A stretch of DNA of 64,000 nt from JAAFHB01 sp038236995 (GCA_038236995.1 JBBRZE010000001.1:62001-126000); one strand, 5' to 3'. Positions 1-9,188 are shown, numbered from the stretch's first letter. Notes: generated from the letters alone by a model not told the origin. Numbers and translations are program-made.

Positions 1-2
1 AT

Positions 3-1169
3 AAAAACCTTTCTATTGCACGTTTTTCGATTCCTAAACAAATGATAGATTTAAATTATACTGAAAATAGTGCTACTCAAGTATACCTTGATGAAATAAA
101 CAATATAAGTAAAACTGCAAAAACGTTATATGCCAAAAAGGAATATTCATATCAAAAAGAACTTGACATGAATATTCCTTTTGTTAATACGGCAATTTCA
201 ATAGGTACAACAAAATCATTTTTGCAAAAAGTTTTTGGAATCGACCCAAATTTAATAACAGGGGATATTCGTATGCTTGGTCAAGATAGTCTAATAGAAC
301 TTACAACTCGATACAAAACTAATGCACCTGTTATAGTTAGTGGGAATATTGCAAAATACAAAACACTTGCTAAACAATCTGCCGAAAAACTGCTTAAATA
401 CTTTGATCCATATATACTTGCATCTTATTATGAATCATATGATAATGATTTTGAAAGTGTGGAAATTATCAACTATGCTATTTCAACTCCACCGCAGACA
501 GATAATAAATGGGCCTTTAACCTATGGGGAAAGATACTAATGAAACATGAATTGAATAAGGAAGCAAAACAAAAATTTAATAAAGCTATTGCTTTAGATT
601 CCTCTTTCTTTCTGCCTTATTATAACTTAGGTGTTTTAGCCGAAAAGGACACTAATTATAATGAGGCTATGTTATACTATCAGAAATCTTTAGCTAGGAA
701 TAAAAAATTTGAAAGAGCCTGTTGTGCTATTAGTTCGGTTTATATGCAAAAAAAAGATCTTATAAATGCAGGTAAAAATATAGATGCTGCAATCAAAATT
801 AATCCTGAAGTAGGTGAATCATATTTCTTTAAAGGAAATATATTTTTATCGAAAAAAGATACTTTAAGAGCAATTGAATTTATTGAACAAGCTATAGAAA
901 AAAACAATACCGATTCGAGATTTTATATTTTATTGGGACGAATAGAATTTTTGCAAAATAACAAACCTAGCGCATTGCAGCTTTTATCTAGAGCATATTT
1001 AATAGATAAAAGTGATCTGAAAGTAGCTATAATATTTCGATACTATTTGAATCTTAATGGAGATACTTTACAAGCTAATAAGTTAAATAAAATAATTAAT
1101 GATTTGGTGATTATTAAAAAGGCGAAAGATCAGGCCTACATAAACAATAAAGAAAAATTGATTCATTGA
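3..1169 (+). CDS. TPR-repeat protein, 5' end outside the window
   Basis: The reading frame is open to the left edge, so the ATG at 42 is probably internal and the gene starts outside the window. About 389 codons are visible. The C-terminal half (roughly residues 155-340 counted from 42) contains tandem tetratricopeptide-like helices, for example the stretch around NLGVLAEKDTNYNEAMLYY with the usual alanine/glycine/tyrosine spacing. The part before it (about residues 60-150) is a mixed alpha/beta segment that I do not recognise. TPR domains mediate protein-protein contacts, so the protein is probably a scaffold or the sensor part of a larger multidomain protein. No partner can be assigned because the upstream neighbour is not visible. 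Confidence 0.7.
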   Translation, partial: KNLSIARFSIPKQMIDLNYTENSATQVYLDEINNISKTAKTLYAKKEYSYQKELDMNIPFVNTAISIGTTKSFLQKVFGIDPNLITGDIRMLGQDSLIELTTRYKTNAPVIVSGNIAKYKTLAKQSAEKLLKYFDPYILASYYESYDNDFESVEIINYAISTPPQTDNKWAFNLWGKILMKHELNKEAKQKFNKAIALDSSFFLPYYNLGVLAEKDTNYNEAMLYYQKSLARNKKFERACCAISSVYMQKKDLINAGKNIDAAIKINPEVGESYFFKGNIFLSKKDTLRAIEFIEQAIEKNNTDSRFYILLGRIEFLQNNKPSALQLLSRAYLIDKSDLKVAIIFRYYLNLNGDTLQANKLNKIINDLVIIKKAKDQAYINNKEKLIH

Positions 1170-1527
1170 GATTGTTCTACCACAAATATATAGTTCTCTG
1201 TACTGTTCACAGCACTCAGTAAGAAGTCCAGATTTAAAACATCCCTACTCAACTACTTTTAAAGTCAAGGTGCTGCTCTCAATATTGTTGAATCAGGAAA
1301 TTAAATCATTAATTTTAATCCGGTATTTATTAATCACGCATTAACCATGTCAGATAGATTTCAGGATAAATACAGAATACCGTCGGCCCGTTTGCGAAAT
1401 TGGGATTATGGTTCCGATGCAACCTATTTTGTAACGATCTGTACCCAAGGCAGGGAATGTTTTTTTGGGGAAATAATCAATTATGGTAATGACGCGACGC
1501 ATCATGATATAAATGTGACGCATGATG

Positions 1528-1555
1528 GTAGAGACGCGATGCATCGCGTCTCTAC
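1528..1555. repeat. 28-bp perfect palindrome inside the RAYT frame
   Basis: The sequence reads GTAGAGACGCGATG followed by its exact reverse complement. It is translated in frame as part of the transposase (RDAMHRVST). Further half copies lie at 1491-1500, 1516-1526 and 1791-1802. This is the kind of short palindrome that RAYT enzymes are known to spread, here embedded in the coding frame of the enzyme itself. Confidence 0.85.
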
Positions 1556-1844
1556 ATTGAATCGTGTCTTTACATCCGCAATTGGTAAAATTGTTGAAAC
1601 CGAATGGTTAAAAACGCCGGAAATACGCCCTGATATGAATTTGAAATGGGTGAATTTGTGGTGATGCCAAATCATTTTCATGCGATAATAATCATCGGGG
1701 AAAATAAATACAATACAAATCGCCAATGCGGAACGGATCATGTGTTGAATCATGGGGATCATGATGTGGATTGTGGTGATATTGATGGGGATGCGACGCA
1801 TCATTTTGGGGACGCGATGGATGATCGTACAGACGCCATTAATC

Positions 1845-1867
1845 GTAGAGACGCGACGCATCGCGTC
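1845..1867. repeat. Second GTAGAGACGCGA-type palindrome in the RAYT
   Basis: A second, imperfect copy of the palindrome at 1528-1555 (GTAGAGACGCGACGCATCGCGTC). It is translated as RDATHRV and followed by a Thr/Pro-rich stretch. It lies in the spacer between the HUH motif and the C-terminal helix, a region that tolerates inserts. Confidence 0.75.
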
Positions 1868-2143
1868 AATACCACCACCCCCACCACCGAATACCAAAAT
1901 ACATTTGCACCACAATCCAAGAATTTGGCATCGATAATTCGGGGATTCAAATCGTCGGTAACCATTAACGCCCAGAAAATAAACGCCAATTTTGGATGGC
2001 AATCACGTTTTCATGATCATATTATCCGTAACGAAGAATCATTTCAACGAATATCAGATTATATCATTAATAATCCTTCAAAATGGCAGGATGATAAATT
2101 TTTCACATCGTAACCGGCACCGCATCGGGGAAATGGTATCCTG

Positions 2144-2215
2144 GTAGGAAATCAAATCATTAAATAAAAATCCGGTATTTATTAATCACACATCAACCAT
2201 GTCAGATAGATTTCA
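2144..2215 (+). repeat. Direct repeat of the RAYT leader
   Basis: This stretch is a near copy of 1292-1363, the leader and first six codons of the RAYT. Both contain TCCGGTATTTATTAATCAC and ATGTCAGATAGATTTCAG. The two copies flank the RAYT as direct repeats about 850 bp apart. They may come from target duplication, recombination between elements, or a truncated second element. Confidence 0.8.
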
Positions 2216-2449
2216 GCAGACCCTAATTACCGGTGTAAAAACAGAATATGCCAAAGGTGTTATTCTTGATGTTGAGGGTGTTTTTTTACCGATTGAAAGA
2301 GTTATCCATTTAGTTAGAAAAACGTAAAATATACCTATACAATAACAACAGATAAGTTCGATTTTCGAAATGCCGAAACCAATATTGTAACATTTTTTAA
2401 AATTTCATCAATTGGTGTTATAAAGGACCTTTTTGACAAGCCTTTCTGA
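2199..2449 (+). pseudogene. Decayed gene fragment fused to the RAYT leader
   Basis: From the ATG at 2199 the first six codons duplicate those of the RAYT (MSDRFQ). The frame then continues as unrelated coding-like sequence to a TAA at 2325-2327. A frameshift at about 2320 leads into a second coherent stretch (from VKYTYTITTDKF to IKDLFDKPF) that ends at TGA 2447-2449. Together they look like the C-terminal 75 or so codons of one gene that was joined to a RAYT leader. I do not recognise the family. Confidence 0.4.
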
Positions 2450-2515
2450 AAATCAATGAATTACCAATGCCGTGTTTTTATCTGTTTAGATAATAATATT
2501 ATTATGCGTTTGTGC

Positions 2516-3781
2516 CTATATTAATTCTTCTGCCTGTTGGTTTACTAAAAGTGATGCTGCTTCTTTTTTTAGTTTAACTTTTTTTAGATACCGGCTATAG
2601 AAAACGGCTATTATCAATGCAAAAAATCCCTCTACTAAAACGGTAGTCTGTGCTCCGATATAATGAGAAACAGCACCTATTATTAAGCTGCCAATCGGCA
2701 TCATAGTTGTCAATGCCATCAAATAAATACTGATAACCCTGCCACGGAAATGGTTTGGAACATTGATTTGTATTACAGTATTACTGATGGTTCTAACGGA
2801 CATCATGCCAAAGGCTCCAATCGTAATAAACAACAGCGCCAACGCAAATATCGATGTCTGCGAAAATAGTAAGAGCCCTAAAGCGAATACATAAGTGTTT
2901 ATAGCCAACACCTTGCTTAAATCAGTGCCTTGTTTTAATGATGCTAAAAACAAAGCACCAATTAGTGCTCCCATACCTATGACCCCGTCAATTATTCCAA
3001 GTGTATATGCTGAACCTTTAAAAATATCCTTGGCAAATACAGGAGTTAATGTGGTAAAAGGTAAAACCAATAAGCCCATAACAGCAACAAAAACGATTAT
3101 TGAACTTACTTCAGGCGTGTTCTTTATATAAAAAAATGCTTCTGAAAACTCCTTTTTAAGGTTCTTGTCAGCTTTTGGGTGTAACTCCGGTTTTGGTAAT
3201 TTCATTAAAAGCAATGAAATAATAACAGGAATAAAACTTACTGCATTTAAACCAAAACAAGCTACATCGCTGTATTTATCCAATATTATACCCGCTATGG
3301 CAGGACCTATGAGTTTTGCCAAATTAACCATTGATGAATTTAATGCCAAAGCATTGGGCAGGTCGGTTTTATTCTGAACTAAGTCTTTTATCAACGATTG
3401 TCGTGCAGGTACATCAAAACCATTTATTATTCCAAGCACTACGCTTAAAATAATGATTGCCCAAACTGCAAATTCTTTGAAAAAAACTATGGACAGGGTT
3501 AATAATACGGCTTGTAATAAGGAAATTATCTGCGTTGACAATAATATTTTATAACGACTGTATCTGTCGGCTACTATTCCGCCATACAACGAAAACAATG
3601 CAGTTGGAAAAAGTGTGGCAAAGACTGAAACCCCCAGCATAAATTTCGATTGTGTCAACGTATAAACAACCCAACTTACGGCAGTTTTTTGCATCCAGGT
3701 TCCCAACAACGAAACAGATTGTCCCATAAAAAACAATTGGTAGTTTCGATTTTTGAAAGAACTGAATGTATTATTATTCAT
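2516..3781 (-). CDS. MFS exporter, EntS/MFS_3-like
   Basis: 421 residues with about 12 predicted membrane segments. The loop after TM2 holds the MFS motif A (GGIVADRYSRYK, about residues 63-75), and QSLIKDLVQNKTDLPNA follows TM4, both typical of the MFS_3 group (EntS-like and macrolide-type exporters). Expected role: proton-driven efflux across the inner membrane, substrate unknown. The start overlaps the end of the upstream APC permease gene by 8 bp, so the two are probably co-transcribed from right to left. It is the last gene of the minus-strand block and the RAYT debris lies beyond it. Confidence 0.85.
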   Translation of the reverse strand: MNNNTFSSFKNRNYQLFFMGQSVSLLGTWMQKTAVSWVVYTLTQSKFMLGVSVFATLFPTALFSLYGGIVADRYSRYKILLSTQIISLLQAVLLTLSIVFFKEFAVWAIIILSVVLGIINGFDVPARQSLIKDLVQNKTDLPNALALNSSMVNLAKLIGPAIAGIILDKYSDVACFGLNAVSFIPVIISLLLMKLPKPELHPKADKNLKKEFSEAFFYIKNTPEVSSIIVFVAVMGLLVLPFTTLTPVFAKDIFKGSAYTLGIIDGVIGMGALIGALFLASLKQGTDLSKVLAINTYVFALGLLLFSQTSIFALALLFITIGAFGMMSVRTISNTVIQINVPNHFRGRVISIYLMALTTMMPIGSLIIGAVSHYIGAQTTVLVEGFFALIIAVFYSRYLKKVKLKKEAASLLVNQQAEELI

Positions 3782-5033
3782 TCTTCTTTAAGATATAAGG
3801 TCGTCCAATGATTGCAAAAAATATTAAAACCAATATGATAATTACTGGAATAGGTTTTTGTTGGAGCTGCACATAAGAAGAAAGCAGAATAGCTAATAAA
3901 CAAGCAATAGAACCTATAAGAGATATTATTCTGTATTTAACTTTTTGTTGATAACTGATATAATTGACGATGGCGAAAGTGATTAAAAAAATCAGACTTG
4001 CTGCATCAACTAATGTGCTCAACGATCCTATAGTTGCCAGTACTGCCGCTAATCCTGCCATAATTAAAATGGCGTAATAAGGTATATTCGCTTGATTTTC
4101 TTTTACAAAAATAGTTGGTAAATCTTTCTTTTTGGCAACAGTTTCCATTAATCTTCCGGTTGAAAATAGTGTCGCATTAATGGCTGAACCAGTCGAAAAG
4201 GCAGCTGCAACAGTGACTAAAACTAATCCGGTAATCCCAAATGCTTGTTTTCCTGCGATTGATAAGGCAACTTCTTTTTCCTGAATTAATGTATCAGCAC
4301 CAACCAGCATGGTAGCACCAAGTGCAACTAAAATATAAATACAAATAACTGCAGCAACAGCTGAAATTGTAGCCCTGGGTAGTGTCTTTTCCGGGTTTTT
4401 AATATCTTCATAATCATAGGACAATAGCTGAAACCCCTCGTAGGCCATAAATATGGTCGCAGCGCCAATAATTGCTGAGTTCCAGTTTTTTGCTTCAATT
4501 CCAGCCGTCAGCTGTTCCGGATTCCAATGAAATATTCCGAATATTGATAGTCCTAATAAAACAAATAGTTTCCCCCAAACTGTGATTATTTCTACCCTGG
4601 ATGAATCGCCCACACCCCTCAAATTTACCAAAGCCAATGCAGCGATGATGGTGAATGAAAGTACCCGTGGAAACCAACTCCCAAAATTAAAAACGTGAGC
4701 TACATAATGTCCGAATGTAAACGCATATACGGAGATAGTTAAAATGTATCCAATAATTAGTATCCATGATAAACTCCCTGCTATACCCTGATGATTGATT
4801 TCATTGAGAAACGTAAACGCACCACCACTTTTTTGGTATTTAACAGATAACTGACTGTAACTATATGCTGAAATCAGTGCTATAAGTCCTGCTATTACAA
4901 AACTTAACCAGGCCCATTGCCCGGCTATGCTAATAATTACGCCTAAAACTGAAAAGATTCCTCCACCCACCATGCCTCCCACAGCCATTGACCATGTGGC
5001 ATTGAAACTCATTTTTTTATTTTCTTTGGTCAT
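3774..5033 (-). CDS. APC-superfamily amino acid permease
   Basis: About 419 residues and 12 hydrophobic segments. The N-terminus has the glycine-rich unwound TM1 motif (VGGMVGGGIFSVLG) and TM6 has FMAYEGFQLLSYDYEDIKNP, the usual APC signature. It probably imports or exchanges an amino acid or polyamine at the inner membrane. I chose the ATG at 5033 rather than 5126 because the longer form adds 31 non-conserved residues lying inside an intergenic palindrome-like stretch (5050-5190). The 3' end overlaps the MFS gene by 8 bp, indicating a two-gene operon. Confidence 0.85.
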   Translation of the reverse strand: MTKENKKMSFNATWSMAVGGMVGGGIFSVLGVIISIAGQWAWLSFVIAGLIALISAYSYSQLSVKYQKSGGAFTFLNEINHQGIAGSLSWILIIGYILTISVYAFTFGHYVAHVFNFGSWFPRVLSFTIIAALALVNLRGVGDSSRVEIITVWGKLFVLLGLSIFGIFHWNPEQLTAGIEAKNWNSAIIGAATIFMAYEGFQLLSYDYEDIKNPEKTLPRATISAVAAVICIYILVALGATMLVGADTLIQEKEVALSIAGKQAFGITGLVLVTVAAAFSTGSAINATLFSTGRLMETVAKKKDLPTIFVKENQANIPYYAILIMAGLAAVLATIGSLSTLVDAASLIFLITFAIVNYISYQQKVKYRIISLIGSIACLLAILLSSYVQLQQKPIPVIIILVLIFFAIIGRPYILKKNE

Positions 5034-5044
5034 CTCTATTCTTA

Positions 5045-5190
5045 TCTTCAATGTATTACGACCAACTTTCCTCAGCTGCACGAAGGCCGGGATTTTAGCC
5101 ACAGAACCTCCCGCAAAGAACAGCACTTCAAATATAATTTTTTCCTGTCAACCAGGCACCTAAACCAGACTTGTAGCTGAAGTTATGCAA
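5045..5190 (-). repeat. Degenerate attC-like palindrome upstream of the permease
   Basis: Read on the minus strand, this stretch begins GCATAACTTCAGCTAC and later contains CCGGCCTTCGTGCAGCTG. The first part resembles the start of the palindrome at 57129-57308 (TAACTTCAGCTACCAGTC) and the second resembles the arm of the palindrome at 10858-10957. It lies between DUF1080 and the permease in the expected orientation but is too degenerate to be certain. Confidence 0.35.
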
Positions 5191-5254
5191 TCGTGCTTTA
5201 TTGTCAATAGTTCAACAAGTCGGGATGTCTTAAATCCTTTTTAAGCAAAAATAG

Positions 5255-5956
5255 TTACTCCGTTTTTGTAATCTGCCTAATCGGAACCAATTCCAGTTTT
5301 CTAAATTCAACTTCAGAACCTTCGGCTTGTACGGCAATCTGGCCACGGGTGGCGGTACATTTGGTTCCAAAATTTACCAGTGTATCGTTTACCCATACTT
5401 TTATTGTGTCGGCCACGCATTCAACGACCATTTTGTTCCATTCGCCAACGGGTTTTTCTGAGCCGTCGGTGAGGTTCGGGATGCGGCGTTGTTTACCTTC
5501 TGTAATCCCCCACTCCTCTTTTGGACCGCGGCGGGCTTCCATGTCGGGCACAACAATATCCTGAACAATGCACCAGAAGTCACCGGCATTTTCGTGTAAC
5601 ATCTGCACTTCGATCGATTTCGGGAACATTCCGTACAACGCCCGCGGTGTGGATGCATGTACCAGCAGTCCGCAATTTCCGGGGACTCCGGCAAAACGGT
5701 ATTCGGCAACAATCCGGTAATTCTGGTAAACCGAATCGGTAATCAGGTGGCCGCCGGGTGTGCCAAGACTCACCAGCATCGAATCGCGAACAATAAACGG
5801 GTTAATGGTGTCGGGATGCTGGTCCATCGCCGGAACATCGACATGCCACCCGGTTAAATCGACGCCGTTAAACAACGATACAGTTTTTGGTTTTTCGGGA
5901 GTTGTGCAGGCAAACAGGGTTGCCATCATCAAAATTGTTAAAGCCAGGTTTTTCAT
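5255..5956 (-). CDS. DUF1080 (3-keto-disaccharide hydrolase-type) lipoprotein
   Basis: 233 residues with a lipoprotein signal (lipobox LFAC, Cys about 17), so it is probably exported and lipidated. The rest is a single DUF1080 beta-sandwich domain: LFNGVDLTGWHV at the start, then GNCGLLVHAS, IEVQMLHENAGDFW and GEWNKMVVECVADTIKVWVN, all characteristic of the family. Family members bind or cleave carbohydrate, and some are 3-keto-glycoside hydrolases. GC here is higher than in the flanking cassette-like genes, suggesting a different origin. It stands alone, with gaps on both sides. Confidence 0.85.
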   Translation of the reverse strand: MKNLALTILMMATLFACTTPEKPKTVSLFNGVDLTGWHVDVPAMDQHPDTINPFIVRDSMLVSLGTPGGHLITDSVYQNYRIVAEYRFAGVPGNCGLLVHASTPRALYGMFPKSIEVQMLHENAGDFWCIVQDIVVPDMEARRGPKEEWGITEGKQRRIPNLTDGSEKPVGEWNKMVVECVADTIKVWVNDTLVNFGTKCTATRGQIAVQAEGSEVEFRKLELVPIRQITKTE

Positions 5957-6004
5957 AATTTCTAAGTTTAATGCATTTATTTATTATCTTTCAAAGGCGC
6001 AAAT

Positions 6005-6403
6005 TTATATTTTGTTACTGGTCAAGGAGTCCCGAAGGTAGTCTTTAATACATTTATTTTGGTTGTTATAAACGTAAAAATAAAAATCAACCTGAGGTTT
6101 GTCCTTAACTATTTCAAATATCAAATTACCATATGTATTAATTCGATTAAAATCGGTTATCGCTTTATTTTGATTATTTTTTGGTGTTAATGTGTCTAAA
6201 TTCCAAACAATACCATTTTCTAGCACTACGATGTCCGGGGTGCAATTAGATTTTAAATTGTCTGTATCCCGATCTGACAATGCCTGGAACATATCAATGA
6301 TTACTTTTTGTACTAACTGTTGTTTTTCAGTCAGTTTTCCATGTGATCTTACATTACAAATTGAAATAAGAGAAATAACAGCTACAAATAATAGTTTTTT
6401 CAT
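6005..6403 (-). CDS. Exported NTF2-like (SnoaL/DUF4440-type) protein
   Basis: About 132 residues. The signal peptide (MKKLLFVAVISLISICNVRS) is followed by a small alpha+beta domain with LVQKVIIDMFQALSDRDTDNLKSN, the opening helices of SnoaL/DUF4440 NTF2-like folds. Such proteins are ligand-binding or small enzyme domains, and no substrate can be read here. I chose the ATG at 6403 because it gives a clean signal peptide. The C-terminus is slightly shorter than usual for the family. Confidence 0.65.
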   Translation of the reverse strand: MKKLLFVAVISLISICNVRSHGKLTEKQQLVQKVIIDMFQALSDRDTDNLKSNCTPDIVVLENGIVWNLDTLTPKNNQNKAITDFNRINTYGNLIFEIVKDKPQVDFYFYVYNNQNKCIKDYLRDSLTSNKI

Positions 6404-6613
6404 AATAATTTGAATCAAAAAAAGATTCTGTAAATGGCCTAATACGTTCGGGCAGATCTTTGTTGCGGCGAAACAGACTGACTACTGTACGCTAAGATAA
6501 AGTTTTTTGTTACGAAAAACTTTCCGAAACGAAAAACCGGCAATGAGGTTTGCCCTGTGTTTGCGATCATTGTCGACAAAAACTATTGCAATTCCCGATA
6601 TGTATTTTTGCAT

Positions 6614-7165
6614 TTAAGACTGAACGCGATTATAGTAAAGTATGATTGCCCCGGATTTAAAGATTTTCGTCTTTCTTAGTTTAAGAATAGTCCTGTCGTT
6701 TATGTTTTCAAATAATGGCAAACCACTTCCTGCAACAACAGGGTGAACACAAAGTTGGTATTCATCAATCAAATTAAGTTTCATTAACTGTAGAATTAAA
6801 CTCCGGCTGCCAACAAAAATGTCTTTACCCGATTGTTGTTTGAGTTCTAAAACTTCTGCTTCAATGTCTCGCTTTGCCAACGTTGCACTTTTCCATTCTA
6901 CATTTTTCAGCGTGTGGGAAAAAACAATTTTTGGAACGTTGTCCATTATCAAAGCAAATTCGTCCATTGATTTGTTACCTGTGGGATTTTCCAGCACAGT
7001 TCGCCAAAACTCCATAAGTTGATACGTTATTCTTCCGTATAGAATGGTGTCTGCTGTCCTTAACAGGTCAGCGTAATGTTGATGTATTTCATCATCCGGA
7101 ATTATTGCCGTGTGTTCACAAAACCCGTCAAGGGTCATATTAATTGCTGCAATTAACTTTCTCAT
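6614..7165 (-). CDS. Dihydrofolate reductase-family (RibD C-terminal-like) protein
   Basis: 183 residues. Starts MRKLIAAINMTLDGFCEH, then DTILYGRITYQLMEFW, KIVFSHTLKNVEW, GKDIFVGSRSLILQLMKLNLIDEYQLCVHP with the break-free hallmarks of the RibD_C/YwjB group. Members are NAD(P)H-dependent reductases of pteridine-like or unknown substrates and are cytoplasmic. Full length for the family. This is a common type of accessory cassette gene. It sits alone between two gaps of 130-200 bp and is oriented like its neighbours. Confidence 0.85.
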   Translation of the reverse strand: MRKLIAAINMTLDGFCEHTAIIPDDEIHQHYADLLRTADTILYGRITYQLMEFWRTVLENPTGNKSMDEFALIMDNVPKIVFSHTLKNVEWKSATLAKRDIEAEVLELKQQSGKDIFVGSRSLILQLMKLNLIDEYQLCVHPVVAGSGLPLFENINDRTILKLRKTKIFKSGAIILYYNRVQS

Positions 7166-7293
7166 ATTTTGCTTTTTAATTGTTCATCCTTTGAATAATT
7201 GCAGTGTTGTCCTGCAATGACCCTTATTCTTTGAATGTAAATTTTAACAATATTACCAATGGCTCATCGCCTTACCTACGCACCAACTCGGTG

Positions 7294-7800
7294 TTATTCA
7301 TTTTTATTCTCAATTTGTTTCCATTTATCCTTAATATTCTTTTCTCCGTCGAAATAGCCTGCTTGCGAGTCTTTATTAAAAATCTCGAATGATGGGGCTA
7401 ATAGTATTTTATCCGAGTCTGGATATTCAGCTATATCATAACCTAAATAAGTCCTAATGTCCAAATACACACAAGTTTCAGTCGTGTGATTATATAATTG
7501 ATGTGCTCCTGTTTCCCCTTTTTCAAAAAAAATCAAATCACCATTATTTACGATTTCTAATCCATTTGGAGTTCTCAATGTCGCAGAGCCTGAAAGTATC
7601 ATAAAAAGTTCCTCTGCGTATCTATGAAAATGGTAGGGAGCTGAATATGTGTCCGGATTTAATTGTCTTAAATCAAAGTTCAGGTTTTCAGGATTTAGTC
7701 CTTTTTTAATTCTTGAACCATCTGTGAATATTCTGAAATTATCAATCTTATTCGGACTTTCTATAAATTCTCTTTGGCCTGCTTTTAAAATCGTTGCCAT
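7294..7800 (-). CDS. Cupin-domain protein
   Basis: 168 residues forming one cupin barrel. Motif 1 (YHFHRYAEELFMILSG) supplies the His-x-His...Glu metal ligands and motif 2 is near GETGAHQLYNHT. A bound divalent metal and a small cytoplasmic enzyme or sensor role are expected, but the substrate is unknown. The start at 7800 gives the natural N-terminus MATILKAGQREF. The palindrome at 7869-8003 lies just upstream. Confidence 0.8.
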   Translation of the reverse strand: MATILKAGQREFIESPNKIDNFRIFTDGSRIKKGLNPENLNFDLRQLNPDTYSAPYHFHRYAEELFMILSGSATLRTPNGLEIVNNGDLIFFEKGETGAHQLYNHTTETCVYLDIRTYLGYDIAEYPDSDKILLAPSFEIFNKDSQAGYFDGEKNIKDKWKQIENKNE

Positions 7801-7868
7801 ATCTTAAAATTTTTATTTATCAGGAAACAATTAAGTCATCGCGTTGGTTGTCAGATGTCCGAACACTT

Positions 7869-8003
7869 GCCGCTAACGGTTTTGATATGGCGCGTTTGGT
7901 GTTTATAAGCGCCTTATTATCAAACTGCAAAAATTATTATTTATGCAGCAAATGTTCATGTTTTACTCTAATTGTCAAATGCGCTATATTTTTTGTGAGG
8001 GGC
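7869..8003 (-). repeat. attC-like palindrome H
   Basis: The element begins GCCGCTAAC (7869-7877) and ends GTGAGGGGC (7995-8003), an inverted relative of the first. Just inside, GATATGGCGCGTTT pairs with AAATGCGCTATAT. It lies 37 bp beyond the stop of the Psd gene and before the cupin gene, so in gene direction it follows a stop codon as an attC site does. Confidence 0.65.
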
Positions 8004-8039
8004 TGATTTTTTATGGTACAAACTCTTTGAATATCTCTT

Positions 8040-9011
8040 TTATTTTTCCTCTCCAATTCTTTCTCCCATCTTAACAGAAGTTTCATAGCCCTTTGCTGTA
8101 TTGATCAATAAATCCTCATCAATATGGATTTTACTTTTTTCAAACAGCAGTACGACTGTCGAGCCTCCAAATTTAAAGTAGCCTTTCTCTTCGCCTTTAT
8201 TTACAGAACTTCCCTTGTAAGTTTGTACGATGCTTCCTACCATGGTGGCACCAACTTCAGCCATAACAACATCACCAAACAAAGGATTTGAAATGATTGT
8301 ATATTCTCGTTTGTTTAGCCAGAATATTTCAGCCATTTTTCGCAAAGCATAGGGGTTGACTGAATAATAGTCACCATCAACCTTTTTGTTTGGAGATGAA
8401 TTTCCACTGACTGGAAAATGAAAACGATGGTAATCGACCGGGGCCAGCCGGATGATAAGCAGGGCGCCATCATCGTACTTTCGTGCAAGATCTGGATTAT
8501 CAATAAAGGAGGATACATTAAAGCGAACTCCTTTCACGATAAAATCGGAGTTGATGATATCGGCATAAGCCAAAATTTTCCCATCGGCAGGTGATACTAT
8601 AATATTAGAGCAAGTATCAATCGGTCTTGCATCATCCTTTAGTTTTCGGGTAAAAAAATCATTGAAATTGTTGAACTCCTGTTTTTGAGCAACACTCATA
8701 TCAATATCAAAATCTTCAATAAATGGATGTATTTTTTTCGCTGAAGAAGTGCGATCCATCATATTACCATAGATGGATGAAACCAGTTTTCTTTTCACCA
8801 ACGTCCACAAGGTTGCTTCTCCAATAGGATTGTAATACAACCATACCAGCCACTTTTCTCCGGCCACCTTTTCTGTTTTTATTTGCCCACTTTCTCTTTC
8901 AAAATATTGAATGGGATCTTGAGACGGTAGTGGATAAAAGGCCAGGATGATAATTGTCGCAAGCAACAGCAAAATGAAGCCCCACCTCTTTTTAGTTTTT
9001 GTTATTTTCAT
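8040..9011 (-). CDS. psd: Phosphatidylserine decarboxylase-family protein
   Basis: 323 residues from the ATG at 9011. One N-terminal membrane segment (about residues 9-27) anchors the protein in the inner membrane. The body has the Psd family features: FNDFFTRKLKDDARPID, VSPADGKILAY, VDYHRFHFPVSG (catalytic His) and the C-terminal GGST self-cleavage site, where the serine becomes the pyruvoyl cofactor. Known role: PtdSer to PtdEtn plus CO2 in phospholipid synthesis. Its place in an accessory block and the 260-residue-plus organisation suggest a second, acquired copy rather than the housekeeping gene, but this cannot be tested within the window. Confidence 0.85.
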   Translation of the reverse strand: MKITKTKKRWGFILLLLATIIILAFYPLPSQDPIQYFERESGQIKTEKVAGEKWLVWLYYNPIGEATLWTLVKRKLVSSIYGNMMDRTSSAKKIHPFIEDFDIDMSVAQKQEFNNFNDFFTRKLKDDARPIDTCSNIIVSPADGKILAYADIINSDFIVKGVRFNVSSFIDNPDLARKYDDGALLIIRLAPVDYHRFHFPVSGNSSPNKKVDGDYYSVNPYALRKMAEIFWLNKREYTIISNPLFGDVVMAEVGATMVGSIVQTYKGSSVNKGEEKGYFKFGGSTVVLLFEKSKIHIDEDLLINTAKGYETSVKMGERIGEEK

Positions 9012-9064
9012 TTTTGCTTTGTTTGCCTTGAGAAGCAAATATAAGACAATATCCTATATTTTAA

Positions 9065-9170
9065 CCCATTTTCCCGTTGGTCCGGATTGCAATTGAAAAT
9101 CAGCGTAAGCTAAATTCGCACCAGCCCGGATGTTGTCTGCGCAGTTATCAGTTAAACAGTATTTGATTTC
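9065..9170 (-). repeat. Shortened relative of palindrome A
   Basis: On the minus strand this stretch reads ATTTAGCTTACGCTGATTTT and then GCAATCCGGACC, recognisable as a diverged, shortened copy of the inner hairpin and right arm of palindrome A (CTTTAGCTACGCTGATCTTC ... GCAATCCGCCCC). It sits between the YdeI-like gene and psd, where the array pattern predicts a palindrome. The terminal TAAC/GTTA boxes are poor. Confidence 0.45.
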
Positions 9171-9188
9171 AAACTAAACTTAAAAAAA

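Larger units (their letters stand above)
1347..2113 (+). pseudogene. REP-associated tyrosine transposase (RAYT, IS200-like), frameshifted
   Basis: Two overlapping frames (1347-1664 and 1646-2113) together make one Y1/HUH transposase of the RAYT family. The N-terminal half carries the family start (YRIPSARLRNWDYGSDATYF). The second frame carries the HUH metal site (PNHFH) and the C-terminal FHDHIIRN...YIINNPSKW block. The frames switch near 1640-1650, where one missing base would restore a Met-Gly-Glu-Phe-Val-Val-Met-Pro continuation, so the gene is a single-frameshift pseudogene unless the base is a sequencing error. Two low-complexity insertions (about 1485-1560 and 1750-1870) interrupt the domain and are made of GACGCGA/TCGCGTC palindromes. 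Enzymes of this family mobilise short palindromic REP repeats. Confidence 0.8.
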
